Assembly: GCA_902623255.1 (NCBI GenBank)
Contig: CACNSY010000008.1
Coordinates: forward strand, 28,637 to 92,636
Direction of reading: 5' to 3'
DNA: 64,000 nucleotides
Origin: an uncultured Alphaproteobacteria bacterium
GTDB lineage: Bacteria > Pseudomonadota > Alphaproteobacteria > HIMB59 > GCA-002718135
A model generated the notes under the pieces. It saw only the letters and a list, made by a program, of their open reading frames with translations, had not been told where the DNA came from and did no database searches. Positions 26,168-36,190 of the stretch are shown in pieces. Position numbers and translations under genes: made by a program. Within the stretch, counting starts at the first letter, position 1. Each line of letters opens with the position of its first letter.

Positions 26168-27508
26168 TTATCTTCTACCTTTTAACTTAGTTTTTTTAAG
26201 TAATCCCTCATACTGATGTTGAAAAAGATGTGATTGTACTTGAGTAATAAAGTCGATCATAACTACAACAACAATTAATAGTGCTGTACCTCCAAGGTAA
26301 AACGGGATTGATGTTCTAGATAATAAAAATTCTGGAAGTAATGCAACAAATGTTAAATAAATTGTTCCAATAGTTGTCAATCTAATCAATACAAATTCAA
26401 TGTATTTTGCAGTATTTTCTCCTGGTCTAATCCCAGGAATGAAACCTCCGTACTTTCTTAAATTTTCAGCTTGTTCGTCTGGATTAAATACTATTGATGT
26501 ATAAAAAAATCCAAAAAATATTATCATTGCTGCATAGAGTGCTAAATAAAGAGGCTGTCCCCTTCCTAAATAACTAGAAATCAAAATAAAAATATCACTA
26601 GAAGATCCTGCTCCAAATCCTGACATGGTGTTGGGAAGAAGAAGAATAGAAGAAGCAAAAATTACTGGGATTACTCCTGCAGTATTTATTTTTAAAGGAA
26701 GGTGTGAACTTTGACCTCCATAGATTTTATTTCCAACTTGTCTTTTTGGATATTGAACTGGAAGTCGTCTTTGAGCTTTTTCTATAAAGACTATGAAAAT
26801 TATTAATAAAAGTACTAAAATTAATATTCCTAATATAAAAGCAATACTTAATTCACCAGTTCTACCCAACTGTAAAGTACTAACAAAGGCACTAGGTAAA
26901 TTAGCAATAATTCCTGCTGTTATAATTAAAGAAATTCCATTCCCAACACCTCTAGATGAAATTTGTTCACCTAGCCACATTAGAAAAACTGTTCCTCCAA
27001 CTAGTGTTATAACTGTTGTTAATCTAAAAAATAAACCAGGTTCAAAAACTATATTACCATATGTTGTTTGCATAGATTCTAAACCAATTGAAACACCATA
27101 TCCTTGTACAGCAGCAATAATAACAGTTACGTATCTTGTAACTTGTAATAATTGTCTTCTGCCTTTTGAGCCTTGTTCTTTAAGAGACTTTAGATATGGT
27201 ATTGCAGATTGCATTAGAGTCATAATTATTGATGAGGATATATAAGGCATTACACCTAGTGCAAAAATTCCCATTCTTCCTAATGCACCTCCAGAAAATG
27301 TGTCAAAGATTCCTAATATTCCTGAAGATTGTTGTTCAAAAAATTGCTGCAAAGCTAATGGGTTAATTCCAGGTATTGGTAAAAAGGTTCCCAAACGAAA
27401 AATAATTAATGCTCCTAAAGTAAACAAAAGTCTCTGTCTTAATTCTGTAGCTTTGCCTAAAGCTCCAAAATTTAAGTTATTTGCTAATCTGTCTGCAGCT
27501 GTTGCCAT
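26168..27508 (-). CDS. secY: Preprotein translocase subunit SecY
   Basis: SecY (446 aa) forms the protein-conducting channel. Around ten hydrophobic helices are apparent. Typical parts are LGALIIFRLGTFLPIPGI, GRMGIFALGVMPYISSSIIMTLMQ, KAQRRLPVQYPKRQVG in a cytosolic loop, and RKYGGFIPGIRPGENTAKYI near residue 360. It abuts rplO with no spacer and is followed by adk, so its supply is tied to ribosomal protein expression. Confidence 0.97.
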   Translation of the reverse strand: MATAADRLANNLNFGALGKATELRQRLLFTLGALIIFRLGTFLPIPGINPLALQQFFEQQSSGILGIFDTFSGGALGRMGIFALGVMPYISSSIIMTLMQSAIPYLKSLKEQGSKGRRQLLQVTRYVTVIIAAVQGYGVSIGLESMQTTYGNIVFEPGLFFRLTTVITLVGGTVFLMWLGEQISSRGVGNGISLIITAGIIANLPSAFVSTLQLGRTGELSIAFILGILILVLLLIIFIVFIEKAQRRLPVQYPKRQVGNKIYGGQSSHLPLKINTAGVIPVIFASSILLLPNTMSGFGAGSSSDIFILISSYLGRGQPLYLALYAAMIIFFGFFYTSIVFNPDEQAENLRKYGGFIPGIRPGENTAKYIEFVLIRLTTIGTIYLTFVALLPEFLLSRTSIPFYLGGTALLIVVVVMIDFITQVQSHLFQHQYEGLLKKTKLKGRR

Positions 27509-27967
27509 TTATTTCTTTGTTAATTTAATCTTTCCACCTAATTTTTCTAAAACTTCAATTGCTTTTTTTGATGCATAAGAAATTTCTAAATTAGTTGCTT
27601 TTTCTAATTGTCCAACATTTAATAGCTTAAGATTGCCCTTAGTTTTTTTGAAAATTTTTTTTTCAAATAGCTCGGCTTCTTTAATTAAATTAGAGTCTAG
27701 GTCGTACTTTTTAATTATGTTATTAATAATATTAAAATTAATATTTTGAACTTTAGTTTTAAATGGATTTTTAAAACCTCTTTTTGGTAGACGACGGTAT
27801 ATTGGCATTTGTCCACCTTCAAAACCATTAATAGATACTCCTGATCTTGATTTTTGTCCTTTTACACCTCTACCTGATGTTTTTCCAAGGCCTGAACCAG
27901 ATCCTCTACCTCTCCTTTTATTTTTTTTACTTGAGATTAATGTTGATTTTAATTCATTTATTTTCAT
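27509..27967 (-). CDS. rplO: Ribosomal protein L15
   Basis: L15 (152 aa) has the glycine/arginine-rich N-terminal half [26 protein letters not shown] and [19 protein letters not shown], which threads through 23S rRNA. It starts two bases behind rpsE. The rpmD (L30) gene expected between rpsE and rplO in many bacteria is absent here. Confidence 0.97.
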   Translation of the reverse strand: MKINELKSTLISSKKNKRRGRGSGSGLGKTSGRGVKGQKSRSGVSINGFEGGQMPIYRRLPKRGFKNPFKTKVQNINFNIINNIIKKYDLDSNLIKEAELFEKKIFKKTKGNLKLLNVGQLEKATNLEISYASKKAIEVLEKLGGKIKLTKK

Positions 27968-27969
27968 AT

Positions 27970-28479
27970 TTAACCAATCTTACTATTAGTAATATCTGTA
28001 ATTTTTTTTGATCTTTTTGCAGCAACTGATTTTGGAGATTCAGATATTTTAAAAGCGTTCAAAGTTGCTTTTAGCATATTATGAGGGTTAGAAGTACCAG
28101 TTGATTTAGCAACAACATCTTTTATACCAATAGACTCGAATAAAGCTCTCATTGGGCCACCTGCAATAATTCCAGTACCTGGCGCAGCTGCCCTGAGAAT
28201 TACTTTTCCTGCTCCAAACCTACCAACAACATCATGGTGAATAGTTCTATTTTCTTTCAAATGAACTCTTATCATTTTTGACTTAGCATTTTCAGTAGCT
28301 TTTCTAACTGCTTCGGGAACTTCTTTTGCTTTACCAGTGCCTATACCAACTCTACCTTTATTATCACCAACTATCATAATAGCAGCAAAACCAAATCTTC
28401 TTCCCCCCTTTACAACTTTAGCTACTCTATTTATTGTCACTAAATGTTCATGCAATTCATTTTTATCATTTTCAAACAT
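27970..28479 (-). CDS. rpsE: Ribosomal protein S5
   Basis: S5 (169 aa) carries the double-stranded-RNA-like N-domain [27 protein letters not shown] and the C-domain [30 protein letters not shown]. It helps with decoding accuracy and mRNA helicase activity at the entry channel. The gene follows rplR after an eight-base gap. Length is within the alphaproteobacterial range. Confidence 0.97.
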   Translation of the reverse strand: MFENDKNELHEHLVTINRVAKVVKGGRRFGFAAIMIVGDNKGRVGIGTGKAKEVPEAVRKATENAKSKMIRVHLKENRTIHHDVVGRFGAGKVILRAAAPGTGIIAGGPMRALFESIGIKDVVAKSTGTSNPHNMLKATLNAFKISESPKSVAAKRSKKITDITNSKIG

Positions 28480-28487
28480 AATTACCT

Positions 28488-28820
28488 CTAAAAATTAAGA
28501 CCCTCTGATCTAGCAGCATCTGCTAAGATTTTTATTAAACCATGATATTTATATTTACCTCTATCGAATGCAACCTTATCAATACCTTTTGCAATTATTT
28601 TTTTTGCAATATTTTTTCCTATAATTTCAGCCATTTCTTTTCTTTGTAAATTTTTATCTCTTATTGATTTTTCAAGAGATGAAGCACTTGCTAGTGTAAC
28701 ACCATTATTATCATCAATCAGTTGCACATAAATGTGATTGTTTGACCTAAAAACAGTAAGTCTATTTCTACTAGACACACTTTTGGTTTTATATCTAACT
28801 CTTTGTTTTCTATTTTTCAT
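28488..28820 (-). CDS. rplR: Ribosomal protein L18
   Basis: L18 (110 aa) binds 5S rRNA. The motifs [28 protein letters not shown] and the C-terminal [27 protein letters not shown] are canonical. The protein is slightly short at the N-terminus compared with the 117-120 aa typical of the family. ATG 28820 follows rplF after three bases. Confidence 0.96.
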   Translation of the reverse strand: MKNRKQRVRYKTKSVSSRNRLTVFRSNNHIYVQLIDDNNGVTLASASSLEKSIRDKNLQRKEMAEIIGKNIAKKIIAKGIDKVAFDRGKYKYHGLIKILADAARSEGLNF

Positions 28821-28823
28821 TTA

Positions 28824-29354
28824 TTATTTCTTTTTTCCTTCTTTTCTGAATATATATTCATCAATATATTTAACTCCCTTACCTTTAAAAGGCTCAGGCT
28901 TTCTAAATGATCTAATTTTAGCTGCAGCTGCACCAAGTTTTTCTTTATTTATGCTAGTTAGCTTAATTAAATTTTGTTTAGGACATTCAATTTTTACATC
29001 CGTGGGAATATCAAAGTTAATGTCATGACTGAAACCAAGCTCTAATTTTAGTTTTGAACCAGAAACACTTGCTCTATAACCTGTTCCATTTAATTCTAAT
29101 GTTTTAGTAAAACCATTTGTAACACCATCTATCGTATTAGCTACAATTGCTCTTGTTGTTCCCCAGTTTGGATCATTAGTATTTTCGTTAATAGGTATAA
29201 CTTTGATCTCTTCTTCTTTAATATCAATACTAAATTTTGAATTAATAGGAATTTGCAAATTTCCAAGTTTTCCCTTAACTGAAAAAATACCTTCACTAAA
29301 AGTACATTCAATATCTTTTGAAATTCTAATTGGATTTTTAGCAATTCTTGACAT
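28824..29354 (-). CDS. rplF: Ribosomal protein L6
   Basis: L6 (176 aa) begins MSRIAKNPIRISKDIECTF, contains the two repeated L6 domains, and ends with the diagnostic RSFRKPEPFKGKGVKYIDEYIFRKEGKK. It sits near the sarcin-ricin loop and factor-binding site. The start shares one base with the rpsH stop, indicating coupled translation. Confidence 0.97.
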   Translation of the reverse strand: MSRIAKNPIRISKDIECTFSEGIFSVKGKLGNLQIPINSKFSIDIKEEEIKVIPINENTNDPNWGTTRAIVANTIDGVTNGFTKTLELNGTGYRASVSGSKLKLELGFSHDINFDIPTDVKIECPKQNLIKLTSINKEKLGAAAAKIRSFRKPEPFKGKGVKYIDEYIFRKEGKKK

Positions 29355-29752
29355 TAAAATACCTCACACAATACTTCACCACCAACATTATTTTTCTTAG
29401 CTTCATGATCTGACATAACTCCTTTTGGGGTTGACAATATTGATATTCCTAAACCACCATATGGCTTACTGAGTTCTTTAATTTTAGAATATTTTCTAAT
29501 TCCAGGTTTTGAAATTCTTTTAATTTTTTTTATTACAGGACTTCCATTATAATATTTTAATTCAATTTTTATAGAATCAACTCCTTTTCTTTCTTCTATA
29601 TTTTTAAAATCTCTAATATAACCCTCGTGTTTAAGAACACTTAAAACATTCATATTTAATTTTGATTTAAGACAAGATGTTGATACTTTATTTGCTTGAT
29701 GAGCATTTTTTATTCTTGCTAACATATCTGAAAGTGAATCATTAAAAGCCAT
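29354..29752 (-). CDS. rpsH: Ribosomal protein S8
   Basis: S8 (132 aa) is read from ATG 29752 (MAFNDSLSDMLARIKNAH), not from the upstream non-ATG start in the track. The C-terminal PYGGLGISILSTPKGVMSDHEAKKNNVGGEVLCEVF is typical. In other bacteria S8 represses the spc operon by binding its own mRNA near rplE. I could not identify such a mimic here by eye. Confidence 0.97.
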   Translation of the reverse strand: MAFNDSLSDMLARIKNAHQANKVSTSCLKSKLNMNVLSVLKHEGYIRDFKNIEERKGVDSIKIELKYYNGSPVIKKIKRISKPGIRKYSKIKELSKPYGGLGISILSTPKGVMSDHEAKKNNVGGEVLCEVF

Positions 29753-29760
29753 AATACCCC

Positions 29761-30066
29761 CTACCAACTTGACTTAACAACTCCTGGTAAATCACCAGAC
29801 ATTGAAAGTTCACGAAGTTTAATTCTAGATAAACCAAATTTTCTATAATTTCCTCTTGGTCTTCCAGTAATTTCACATCTATTTCTATGCCTTATTGCTG
29901 ATCCATTTCTTGGAAGATCATTTAATTTATTTTGATAAGAAATTCTTTCCTCTAAAGTAATATTCTTATTTTTTATTTTAGACTTTAAACTCTCTCTTTT
30001 GGATTTATACTTTTGTACTAATTTTTGCCTAAATAAATTTTTTTTAATTGAACTAAGTTTTGCCAT
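29761..30066 (-). CDS. rpsN: Ribosomal protein S14
   Basis: S14 (101 aa) is the long zinc-free form: [41 protein letters not shown] lacks the CXXC pairs of the short form. The N-terminal half is very lysine-rich and helical. It lies between rplE and rpsH with gaps of eight bases each. Confidence 0.97.
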   Translation of the reverse strand: MAKLSSIKKNLFRQKLVQKYKSKRESLKSKIKNKNITLEERISYQNKLNDLPRNGSAIRHRNRCEITGRPRGNYRKFGLSRIKLRELSMSGDLPGVVKSSW

Positions 30067-30074
30067 TTTTCTCC

Positions 30075-30626
30075 TTAATTAATCTTATTTTGTTTGAAAG
30101 GCATATTAAAACTTTTTAATAGCTCTATAGCCTCATTATTATTTTTTGCAGAAGTACATATTGTAATATCCATACCTCTTATTTTTTCTACTTTATCAAA
30201 ATTTATTTCTGGAAAAATAACATGTTCTTTAATACCCATTGAAAAATTTCCATTTCCATCAAAGCTTTTGGTATTTAATCCTCTAAAATCTCTAATCCTA
30301 GGTATAGCAATATTTACAAGCCTATCAAGAAACTCATACATTATTTTGTTCCTTAGTGTTACTTTTACACCTAGAGGCATACCTGATCTTATTTTAAAAC
30401 CTGAAATTGCCTTTTTTGCATTTGTTTTAATTGCTTTTTGACCTGAAATAAGTGACAGGTCAGCGATTGCTTTATCAATTAATTTAGAGTCATCTTTAGC
30501 TTCTCCAACTCCCATATTCAAAATAATTTTTTTTAACTTTGGAACTTCAAATGTATTTTTTAGACCAAGTTTAGATTTCAAATCGTGTTTAATTTGATTA
30601 TTGTATTCTTCTAATAATCTACTCAT
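30075..30626 (-). CDS. rplE: Ribosomal protein L5
   Basis: L5 (183 aa) contacts 5S rRNA and the P-site t[52 protein letters not shown] and the C-terminal [26 protein letters not shown] are family hallmarks. The gene abuts rplX directly. Length is close to the E. coli protein (179 aa). Confidence 0.97.
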   Translation of the reverse strand: MSRLLEEYNNQIKHDLKSKLGLKNTFEVPKLKKIILNMGVGEAKDDSKLIDKAIADLSLISGQKAIKTNAKKAISGFKIRSGMPLGVKVTLRNKIMYEFLDRLVNIAIPRIRDFRGLNTKSFDGNGNFSMGIKEHVIFPEINFDKVEKIRGMDITICTSAKNNNEAIELLKSFNMPFKQNKIN

Positions 30627-30941
30627 TTAAATTTCCTTACCAGAGGATTTATTAAATCTGATTTTTTTATTTTTATCAAATTTGTAACCAATTCTTATTC
30701 CTTTTTTTAATTCTGGATCATAAAAAGATAGATTTGAAATATGTATAGGCATTTCTTTATCTATTATCCCGCCTGGTTGATTGTTATCAGGCTTTTGATT
30801 TTTTTTAACACGATTTATTTCTGAAACAATTGCTTTCATTTGCTTAGGAATCATCTTAACAATTTTTCCAGTCTTACCTTTATCTTTTCCTGCAAGAACA
30901 ATCACTTCATCACCTTTTTTTAATTTGAATTTATTGTTCAT
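30627..30941 (-). CDS. rplX: Ribosomal protein L24
   Basis: L24 (104 aa) shows the KOW motif KKGDEVIVLAGKDKGKTGKIVKMIPK near the start, followed by NRVKKNQKPDNNQPGGIIDKEMPIHISN. It is an early assembly initiator on 23S rRNA. Its ATG shares one base with the rplN stop. Confidence 0.97.
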   Translation of the reverse strand: MNNKFKLKKGDEVIVLAGKDKGKTGKIVKMIPKQMKAIVSEINRVKKNQKPDNNQPGGIIDKEMPIHISNLSFYDPELKKGIRIGYKFDKNKKIRFNKSSGKEI

Positions 30942-31309
30942 TAAATTACCTCTGGAGCTAAACTAATAATTTTCATAAATTTTTTACTTCTTAATTCTCT
31001 TGTTACTGGACCAAATATTCTTGTAGCAATTGGCTCCTCTTGCTTATCTAACAACACAGCAGCATTCTTATCAAATCTAATTGCACTACCATCAGATCTT
31101 TTAAAATCTTTAGATGTTCTAACAATAACTGCTTTATAAACATCACCTTTTTTTACCTTAGCTCTTGGTAAAGCATCCTTAATGGAAACCACGATAATAT
31201 CTCCAATAGAAGCAGATCTTCTTTTTGACCCTCCTAAGACCTTAATACATTGGATTTTTCTTGCTCCAGAATTATCTGCAACAAAAAGTTTTGATTGCAT
31301 TTGAATCAT
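30941..31309 (-). CDS. rplN: Ribosomal protein L14
   Basis: L14 (122 aa) is highly conserved: [43 protein letters not shown] and the terminal [19 protein letters not shown] are all present. It forms an inter-subunit bridge and is the docking site for the silencing factor RsfS. Start ATG 31309 overlaps the rpsQ stop by four bases. Confidence 0.98.
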   Translation of the reverse strand: MIQMQSKLFVADNSGARKIQCIKVLGGSKRRSASIGDIIVVSIKDALPRAKVKKGDVYKAVIVRTSKDFKRSDGSAIRFDKNAAVLLDKQEEPIATRIFGPVTRELRSKKFMKIISLAPEVI

Positions 31310-31551
31310 TTATTTTCTCCAGTATTCGAAATTACTTTCCATTTTTTTAATTTTGAAATGGGTTTAGATTCTACAATAAAGACTGTGTCACCAACATTAA
31401 ACTCATTATTTTCATCATGAGCATGATATTTTTTTGTTTGCCTAATTATTTTCTTATAAAGTTTATGTTTTATTCTTCTTGTAACATCTACTGTTATAGT
31501 TTTATTTGAATTAGAAGAAACTACTTTACCAGATAAAATTCTTTTAGGCAT
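31306..31551 (-). CDS. rpsQ: Ribosomal protein S17
   Basis: S17 (81 aa) is read from ATG 31551 ([21 protein letters not shown]). The track start four codons earlier overlaps rpmC further and is less likely. The OB-fold motif [32 protein letters not shown] is canonical. It overlaps rpmC by eight bases and rplN by four. Confidence 0.97.
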   Translation of the reverse strand: MPKRILSGKVVSSNSNKTITVDVTRRIKHKLYKKIIRQTKKYHAHDENNEFNVGDTVFIVESKPISKLKKWKVISNTGENK

Positions 31552-31738
31552 TTTTCTCTCCATTTATGTTTGCTAATTTTGTTTTAAGCCTTGCTATCTG
31601 TTTTTTTGCATCTTTTATCTTAGATGTTTTTTCAAGTTGACCAGAAGACTTCTGAAAATTTAAATTTAAAATAGACTTCTTCAAATTTAAAATTTCGTCT
31701 TGAATTTTTTTATCATTTATATTTGTTTTTTTATTCAT
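31544..31738 (-). CDS. rpmC: Ribosomal protein L29
   Basis: L29 (64 aa) is a helical-hairpin protein at the exit tunnel and part of the docking site for trigger factor and SRP. The sequence is unusually divergent and lysine-rich ([40 protein letters not shown]), but the RxxKKxIARxKT-like segment and the position between rplP and rpsQ make the call secure. Confidence 0.93.
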   Translation of the reverse strand: MNKKTNINDKKIQDEILNLKKSILNLNFQKSSGQLEKTSKIKDAKKQIARLKTKLANINGEKNA

Positions 31739-32148
31739 TAAATATTTCTCTCAACAAACTTACATTTAATCGGAAGCTTAGCGGCAGCAAGTGTCATTGC
31801 TTTTTTAGCATCATTTATGCTTACGCCATCAACTTCAAACATTATTCTACCAGGCTTAACTCTACAGGCCCAATATTCAATTGACCCCTTGCCTTTGCCC
31901 ATTCTAACTTCCGCAGGCTTTTTAGATACTGGAACATCTGGAAAGATTCTAATCCACATTCTTCCAGCTCTTTTTAAATATCTGGTTATTGCTTTTCTCG
32001 CAGCTTCAATTTGTCTAGAGGTGACTCTTTCTGGTTCAATGGCTTTTAAACCATAGCTACCATAATTTAGAGCATAATTACCCTTAGATAAACCGTGTAT
32101 TCTGCCTTTAAATTGTTTTCTATATTTAGTTTTTTTAGGAGATAACAT
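31738..32148 (-). CDS. rplP: Ribosomal protein L16
   Basis: L16 (136 aa from ATG 32148, [16 protein letters not shown]) helps organise the A-site tRNA region. I prefer this start because the family begins ML-PK. The track ATG 32154 adds Met-Asn and overlaps the rpsC stop. [37 protein letters not shown] is typical. Confidence 0.96.
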   Translation of the reverse strand: MLSPKKTKYRKQFKGRIHGLSKGNYALNYGSYGLKAIEPERVTSRQIEAARKAITRYLKRAGRMWIRIFPDVPVSKKPAEVRMGKGKGSIEYWACRVKPGRIMFEVDGVSINDAKKAMTLAAAKLPIKCKFVERNI

Positions 32149-32153
32149 GTTCA

Positions 32154-32831
32154 TTATCTTACACTCCCTTGATCAATCTGTTTTTTTTCACTTGCATAAG
32201 GATCCTTAGATAAAATTTCTCCTTTATTAATCCAAACTTTTATTCCACAAATTCCATAAGTTGTTTCAGCTTCAGCAGTAGAATAATCAATATCTCCCCT
32301 TAATGTGTGTAGAGGCACACTACCTTCGTGATATTTTTCTGTTCTAGCTATTTCAGCTCCGCCCAATCTTCCACTACAAACAACTTTTACGCCCTTTGCT
32401 CCTAATCTCATTGCTGATTGTACAGCTTTTTTCATTGCTCTCCTAAATGATATTCTTTTTTCAAGTTGAGAGGCAATGTTCTCAGCAACTAACTTAGCTT
32501 CAACTTCAGGTTTTCTTACTTCCTTAATATCTAAAAATACCTCAAGTTTTGACATTTTTGAAAGATCATTTTTTAAAGTTTCAATATCAGCACCTTTTTT
32601 ACCAATAATTATACCTGGTCTAGAACTATAAATAGAAAGTCTTAATTTTTTTGCAGCTCTTTCTATATTAATTTTAGAGATACTTGCATTTTTTAACTTT
32701 TTCTCAACATAGTTTTTGATTTTCAAATCTTGGTGTAACAGTTTTGTATATTCATTTTTAGAAAACCATCTTGATGACCAAGTTTTATTGATTCCAAGTC
32801 TAATACCGTAAGGGTTAACTTTTTGTCCCAT
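32154..32831 (-). CDS. rpsC: Ribosomal protein S3
   Basis: S3 (225 aa) has [23 protein letters not shown] at the start, the KH-domain [20 protein letters not shown] near 75-95 and the C-terminal [26 protein letters not shown]. It lines the mRNA entry tunnel. Its start shares one base with the rplV stop. Confidence 0.98.
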   Translation of the reverse strand: MGQKVNPYGIRLGINKTWSSRWFSKNEYTKLLHQDLKIKNYVEKKLKNASISKINIERAAKKLRLSIYSSRPGIIIGKKGADIETLKNDLSKMSKLEVFLDIKEVRKPEVEAKLVAENIASQLEKRISFRRAMKKAVQSAMRLGAKGVKVVCSGRLGGAEIARTEKYHEGSVPLHTLRGDIDYSTAEAETTYGICGIKVWINKGEILSKDPYASEKKQIDQGSVR

Positions 32832-33199
32832 TATTTTTTTTCCTTTTTTATTTCTGATCTTTCTTCTACAACAATTGTTACTTTACTAAATGGTTTAATA
32901 ATTGAAGCCGCTCGACCTTTAGCTCGAGGTCTCCATCTTTTCATTCTTAAACTTTTACCTACAAAAGCTTCTTTTACAAAAAGTTTATCAATATCTAATT
33001 GCTTATTGTTTTCTGCGTTTGCAACAGCCGCATTTAACACTTTCAAAACACTTCTTGATACTCTTTTAGACGAAAATTGTAGTTGATTAATTGCTGCGTT
33101 AACTCTCATATTTACTATACTATTTATAAGTAATGATAACTTTGATGGGCTAATTCTAACCATATTATCTTTTGCAATTGCCGTAAGGTTCTGATTCAT
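32831..33199 (-). CDS. rplV: Ribosomal protein L22
   Basis: L22 (122 aa) has a globular domain ([27 protein letters not shown]) and the extended beta-hairpin loop reaching the exit tunnel ([29 protein letters not shown]). It overlaps rpsS by four bases. Nothing in the hairpin suggests a known macrolide-resistance change, but no alignment was run. Confidence 0.97.
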   Translation of the reverse strand: MNQNLTAIAKDNMVRISPSKLSLLINSIVNMRVNAAINQLQFSSKRVSRSVLKVLNAAVANAENNKQLDIDKLFVKEAFVGKSLRMKRWRPRAKGRAASIIKPFSKVTIVVEERSEIKKEKK

Positions 33200-33477
33200 T
33201 TTTGTTCTGCTTTTTTATCGGCAGCTGTATGCCCCTTGAATGTTCTTGTTGGTGAAAATTCTCCTAATTTATGACCAACCATTTGCTCATTAATTGTTAC
33301 GGGAACAAATTTTTGACCATTATATACACCAAATGTAAGACCAACAAATTGCGGAAGAATAGTTGACCTTCTAGACCAAGTTTTTAAAACTTCTTTTCTG
33401 CCACTTTGAGATAATTTTTCAGCCTTTTTAATTAAAGTAATATCTACAAATGGCCCTTTCCAAGTTGATCTAGTCAT
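33196..33477 (-). CDS. rpsS: Ribosomal protein S19
   Basis: S19 (93 aa) reads [21 protein letters not shown], then [28 protein letters not shown] and [19 protein letters not shown]-like [22 protein letters not shown]. It lies in the small-subunit head beside S13. It shares one base with the rplB stop. Confidence 0.98.
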   Translation of the reverse strand: MTRSTWKGPFVDITLIKKAEKLSQSGRKEVLKTWSRRSTILPQFVGLTFGVYNGQKFVPVTINEQMVGHKLGEFSPTRTFKGHTAADKKAEQK

Positions 33478-34298
33478 TATTTTTTCTTCCTTCTAATTAT
33501 AAACTTATCTGTTTTTTTATTGTTCCTTGTTTTTTTTCCTTTTGTAGAAACTCCCCATGGAGTTACTGGGTCTCTACCACCGGAAGTACGACCTTCTCCA
33601 CCACCGTGGGGATGATCAACTGGATTCATAACAACACCTCTTACTTTTGGTCTAAATCCTAGATATCTTTTTCTTCCAGCTTTACCTAATTTAATATTTT
33701 TTTGATCAGGGTTTGATACCTCCCCGATAGTGGCTCTACAATTCTTGTCTATATGTCTTATTTCACCAGAAATTAATTTAATCTGAACATATGGCTGTTC
33801 CTTGGAAACAATTTGTGCAGAAGACCCGGCAGATCGAATTAATTGTGCTCCAGCACCAGGTTTAAGTTCTATATTATGTATATTAGTTCCAACTGGTATA
33901 TTATTTACAGGTAGACAGTTACCATTTTTAATAGGGACATTTTCACCAGAGATAATTTTTTCTCCTATTTTTATATTTTTTGGAGAAATAATATAATTAT
34001 GCTCACCGTCATCATATCTAATTAAAGATATAAAAGCTGATCTATTTGGATCATATTCATTTCTTATAACTTCAGCTAAAATATCAGTCTTAGATCTTTT
34101 AAAATCAATTAACCTATATTTTCTCTTTACGCCTCCACCCATTCTTCTAGAAGTAATTCTGCCTTGATTATTTCTCCCTCCAGTGGAGTGTATTTTTCTC
34201 AATAAGGATTTATGAGGTTTTTCTTTAGACAGTTCTTTTTTTGAAACTAATACTGTACCTCTTAATCCTGGAGTAATTGGTTTAAATTTTAAAAGCAT
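33477..34298 (-). CDS. rplB: Ribosomal protein L2
   Basis: L2 (273 aa) is needed for subunit association and sits near the peptidyl transferase centre. [27 protein letters not shown] near residue 40 and the invariant [26 protein letters not shown] near 220-245, including the functional histidine, are intact. It shares one base with rplW. Confidence 0.98.
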   Translation of the reverse strand: MLLKFKPITPGLRGTVLVSKKELSKEKPHKSLLRKIHSTGGRNNQGRITSRRMGGGVKRKYRLIDFKRSKTDILAEVIRNEYDPNRSAFISLIRYDDGEHNYIISPKNIKIGEKIISGENVPIKNGNCLPVNNIPVGTNIHNIELKPGAGAQLIRSAGSSAQIVSKEQPYVQIKLISGEIRHIDKNCRATIGEVSNPDQKNIKLGKAGRKRYLGFRPKVRGVVMNPVDHPHGGGEGRTSGGRDPVTPWGVSTKGKKTRNNKKTDKFIIRRKKK

Positions 34299-34615
34299 TA
34301 TTTAATCTCCAATGAAGAATCAATTGTGTTACCTTCATCTAATGTTACTATAGCTCTTTTAGTATCTTTTCTAAAACCATATTGACCCTTAAATGTTTTG
34401 CCCTTACCTCTTAATATTGAGGTGTTTACCTTGTTAACCTTTACTTTGAATATTACTTCAATAGCGCTTTTAATATCAGCACTATTTGAATGTTTAGATA
34501 CTACAAAAGAGTATTGATTAAATTGTTGCAAGTTTGTAGATTTTTCGGTTGTAATTGGCTTTTTAATTATATCATAAGCTCGTTCAATAGATATTTTTTG
34601 TTTGTTATTTTTCAT
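34298..34615 (-). CDS. rplW: Ribosomal protein L23
   Basis: L23 (105 aa) forms part of the exit-tunnel rim for SRP and trigger factor. [27 protein letters not shown] and the RNA-binding loop [31 protein letters not shown] are canonical. The N-terminus is a few residues longer than in E. coli. It overlaps rplD by four bases. Confidence 0.97.
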   Translation of the reverse strand: MKNNKQKISIERAYDIIKKPITTEKSTNLQQFNQYSFVVSKHSNSADIKSAIEVIFKVKVNKVNTSILRGKGKTFKGQYGFRKDTKRAIVTLDEGNTIDSSLEIK

Positions 34616-35235
34616 GAAAGCCTCTTAGTTATTTCATCAATAGATTTCTTTTCAAAAAATATTTTATCAAATGTAATTAAATCTTTAACATTAATACCCT
34701 TTTGATTCAAAATTGATACTTTAGGTATATTTGATGAGGCTAATTTAAAATTTTTATCAATTCCATTTTCTGAATAAATAAATAAAGCTGATTTATAATC
34801 AAATTGTTTAAGATTAGAACTTAATTCTTTTGTTTTAAAATTTTTAATTTCAAAAGTGTCAATAATCACAACTTTATCATCAGTAACTTTTGTTGATAAA
34901 GCAGATTTCAAAGCTAATTTTTTTTCTTTTTTATTTAAATTAAAAGAATGATCTCTATTTACTGGACCCATTGATACAGCTCCCCCTCTAAAATTAGGTG
35001 GTTTGTTACTACCTTGTCTTGCATTACCTGTACCTTTTTGAGAGAAGGGTTTTTTACTTCTGCCACTTACTTCTGATCGAGTTTTTGTCTTATGTGAACC
35101 TTGTCTTGATTTTGCATTTTGGTATCTAATATATTGATGAATTAAATCTGGAAGTGTTTTTATACCAAAAATATTTGAATCAAGATCTATATTTCCTACT
35201 GTTTTATTTTCAAGATTTAAAATTGATTTTTTCAT
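34612..35235 (-). CDS. rplD: Ribosomal protein L4
   Basis: L4 (207 aa) contributes to the exit tunnel and represses the S10 operon in E. coli. The tunnel loop reads SRQGSHKTKTRSEVSGRSKKPFSQKGTGNARQGSNKPPNFRGGAVSMGP. The C-terminal half is lysine/asparagine-rich and divergent, in keeping with strong AT bias. It abuts rplC. Confidence 0.96.
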   Translation of the reverse strand: MKKSILNLENKTVGNIDLDSNIFGIKTLPDLIHQYIRYQNAKSRQGSHKTKTRSEVSGRSKKPFSQKGTGNARQGSNKPPNFRGGAVSMGPVNRDHSFNLNKKEKKLALKSALSTKVTDDKVVIIDTFEIKNFKTKELSSNLKQFDYKSALFIYSENGIDKNFKLASSNIPKVSILNQKGINVKDLITFDKIFFEKKSIDEITKRLS

Positions 35236-35880
35236 TTATGTTCTCTTAACAGAATCTTTTAGATAAATGATTGAATTTTTTTTACCCGGTACTGAGCCCT
35301 TCACTAATATAAGATTTTTATCATTATCTATTTGAATTATTCTTAAGTTTTGCTTAGTGACCATTTTGTTACCCATTCTGCCCGCCATCTTTTTTCCTTT
35401 GAAGACTCTTCCGGGATCCTGGTTTTGACCAGTAGATCCATGTGAACGGTGAGATATAGAAACACCATGAGATGCTCTAAGCCCTCCAAAATTATGCCTT
35501 TTCATAACACCAGCAAAACCCTTTCCAATTGAAAAACTACTAGCATCAATAAATTGATCTACCTTAAAATGATCTACATTAAGTATTGTTCCAACTTCTA
35601 GGATATTCTTATTGTCGACTTTGAATTCTTTAACAATTTTTTTTGGATTGATATTAATTGAAGAAAACATTTTTCTTTGTGGTTTTTTTATATTTGAAAT
35701 ATCTTTTTCAGTATCTATTGAAGTAAGTTGCACGGCATTATATCCATCTTTATCAATAGTTTTAACTTTAGCTACAATACATTCATCAACCTTCAAGACA
35801 GTAACATGTGAGTTGCTACCATCTTCATGGTAAAATGAACTGTTTCCAATTTTTGTTGCTATTAAACCAGGTCTAGGCAT
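35236..35880 (-). CDS. rplC: Ribosomal protein L3
   Basis: L3 (214 aa from ATG 35880, MPRPGLIATKIGNSSFY) is one of the first proteins to bind 23S rRNA. HNFGGLRASHGVSISHRSHGSTGQNQDPGRVFKGKKMAGRMG holds the loop that reaches the peptidyl transferase centre and the usual PrmB-modified glutamine region. The track start six codons upstream overlaps rpsJ and is rejected. Confidence 0.97.
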   Translation of the reverse strand: MPRPGLIATKIGNSSFYHEDGSNSHVTVLKVDECIVAKVKTIDKDGYNAVQLTSIDTEKDISNIKKPQRKMFSSININPKKIVKEFKVDNKNILEVGTILNVDHFKVDQFIDASSFSIGKGFAGVMKRHNFGGLRASHGVSISHRSHGSTGQNQDPGRVFKGKKMAGRMGNKMVTKQNLRIIQIDNDKNLILVKGSVPGKKNSIIYLKDSVKRT

Positions 35881-35881
35881 A

Positions 35882-36190
35882 TCAAATCTTAATATCAACC
35901 TCTACCCCGGCAGATAAATCTAGCTTCATTAAGGCATCTACCGTTTGAGGTGTTGGGTCTATAATATCTAATAGACGGTTATGTGTTCTTATTTCAAGCT
36001 GATCCCTACTTTTTTTGTCTATATGAGGAGATTTATTAACTGTAAATCTTTCAAATCTAGTAGGCAGTGGAATAGGGCCTTTAACTTTGGCTCCCGTTCT
36101 TTTTGCAGTATTAATAATATCTTGAGTGCTACTATCAAGAAGAGAGTTATCAAAACCTCTTAGTCTTATTCTAATATTTTGGTTTTCCAT
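35882..36190 (-). CDS. rpsJ: Ribosomal protein S10 (NusE)
   Basis: S10 (102 aa) reads [43 protein letters not shown] and ends [16 protein letters not shown], the normal family ends. Besides its place in the 30S head it joins NusB and NusG in antitermination. The gene follows fusA with a one-base overlap. tuf, which stands here in many bacteria, is absent. Confidence 0.98.
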   Translation of the reverse strand: MENQNIRIRLRGFDNSLLDSSTQDIINTAKRTGAKVKGPIPLPTRFERFTVNKSPHIDKKSRDQLEIRTHNRLLDIIDPTPQTVDALMKLDLSAGVEVDIKI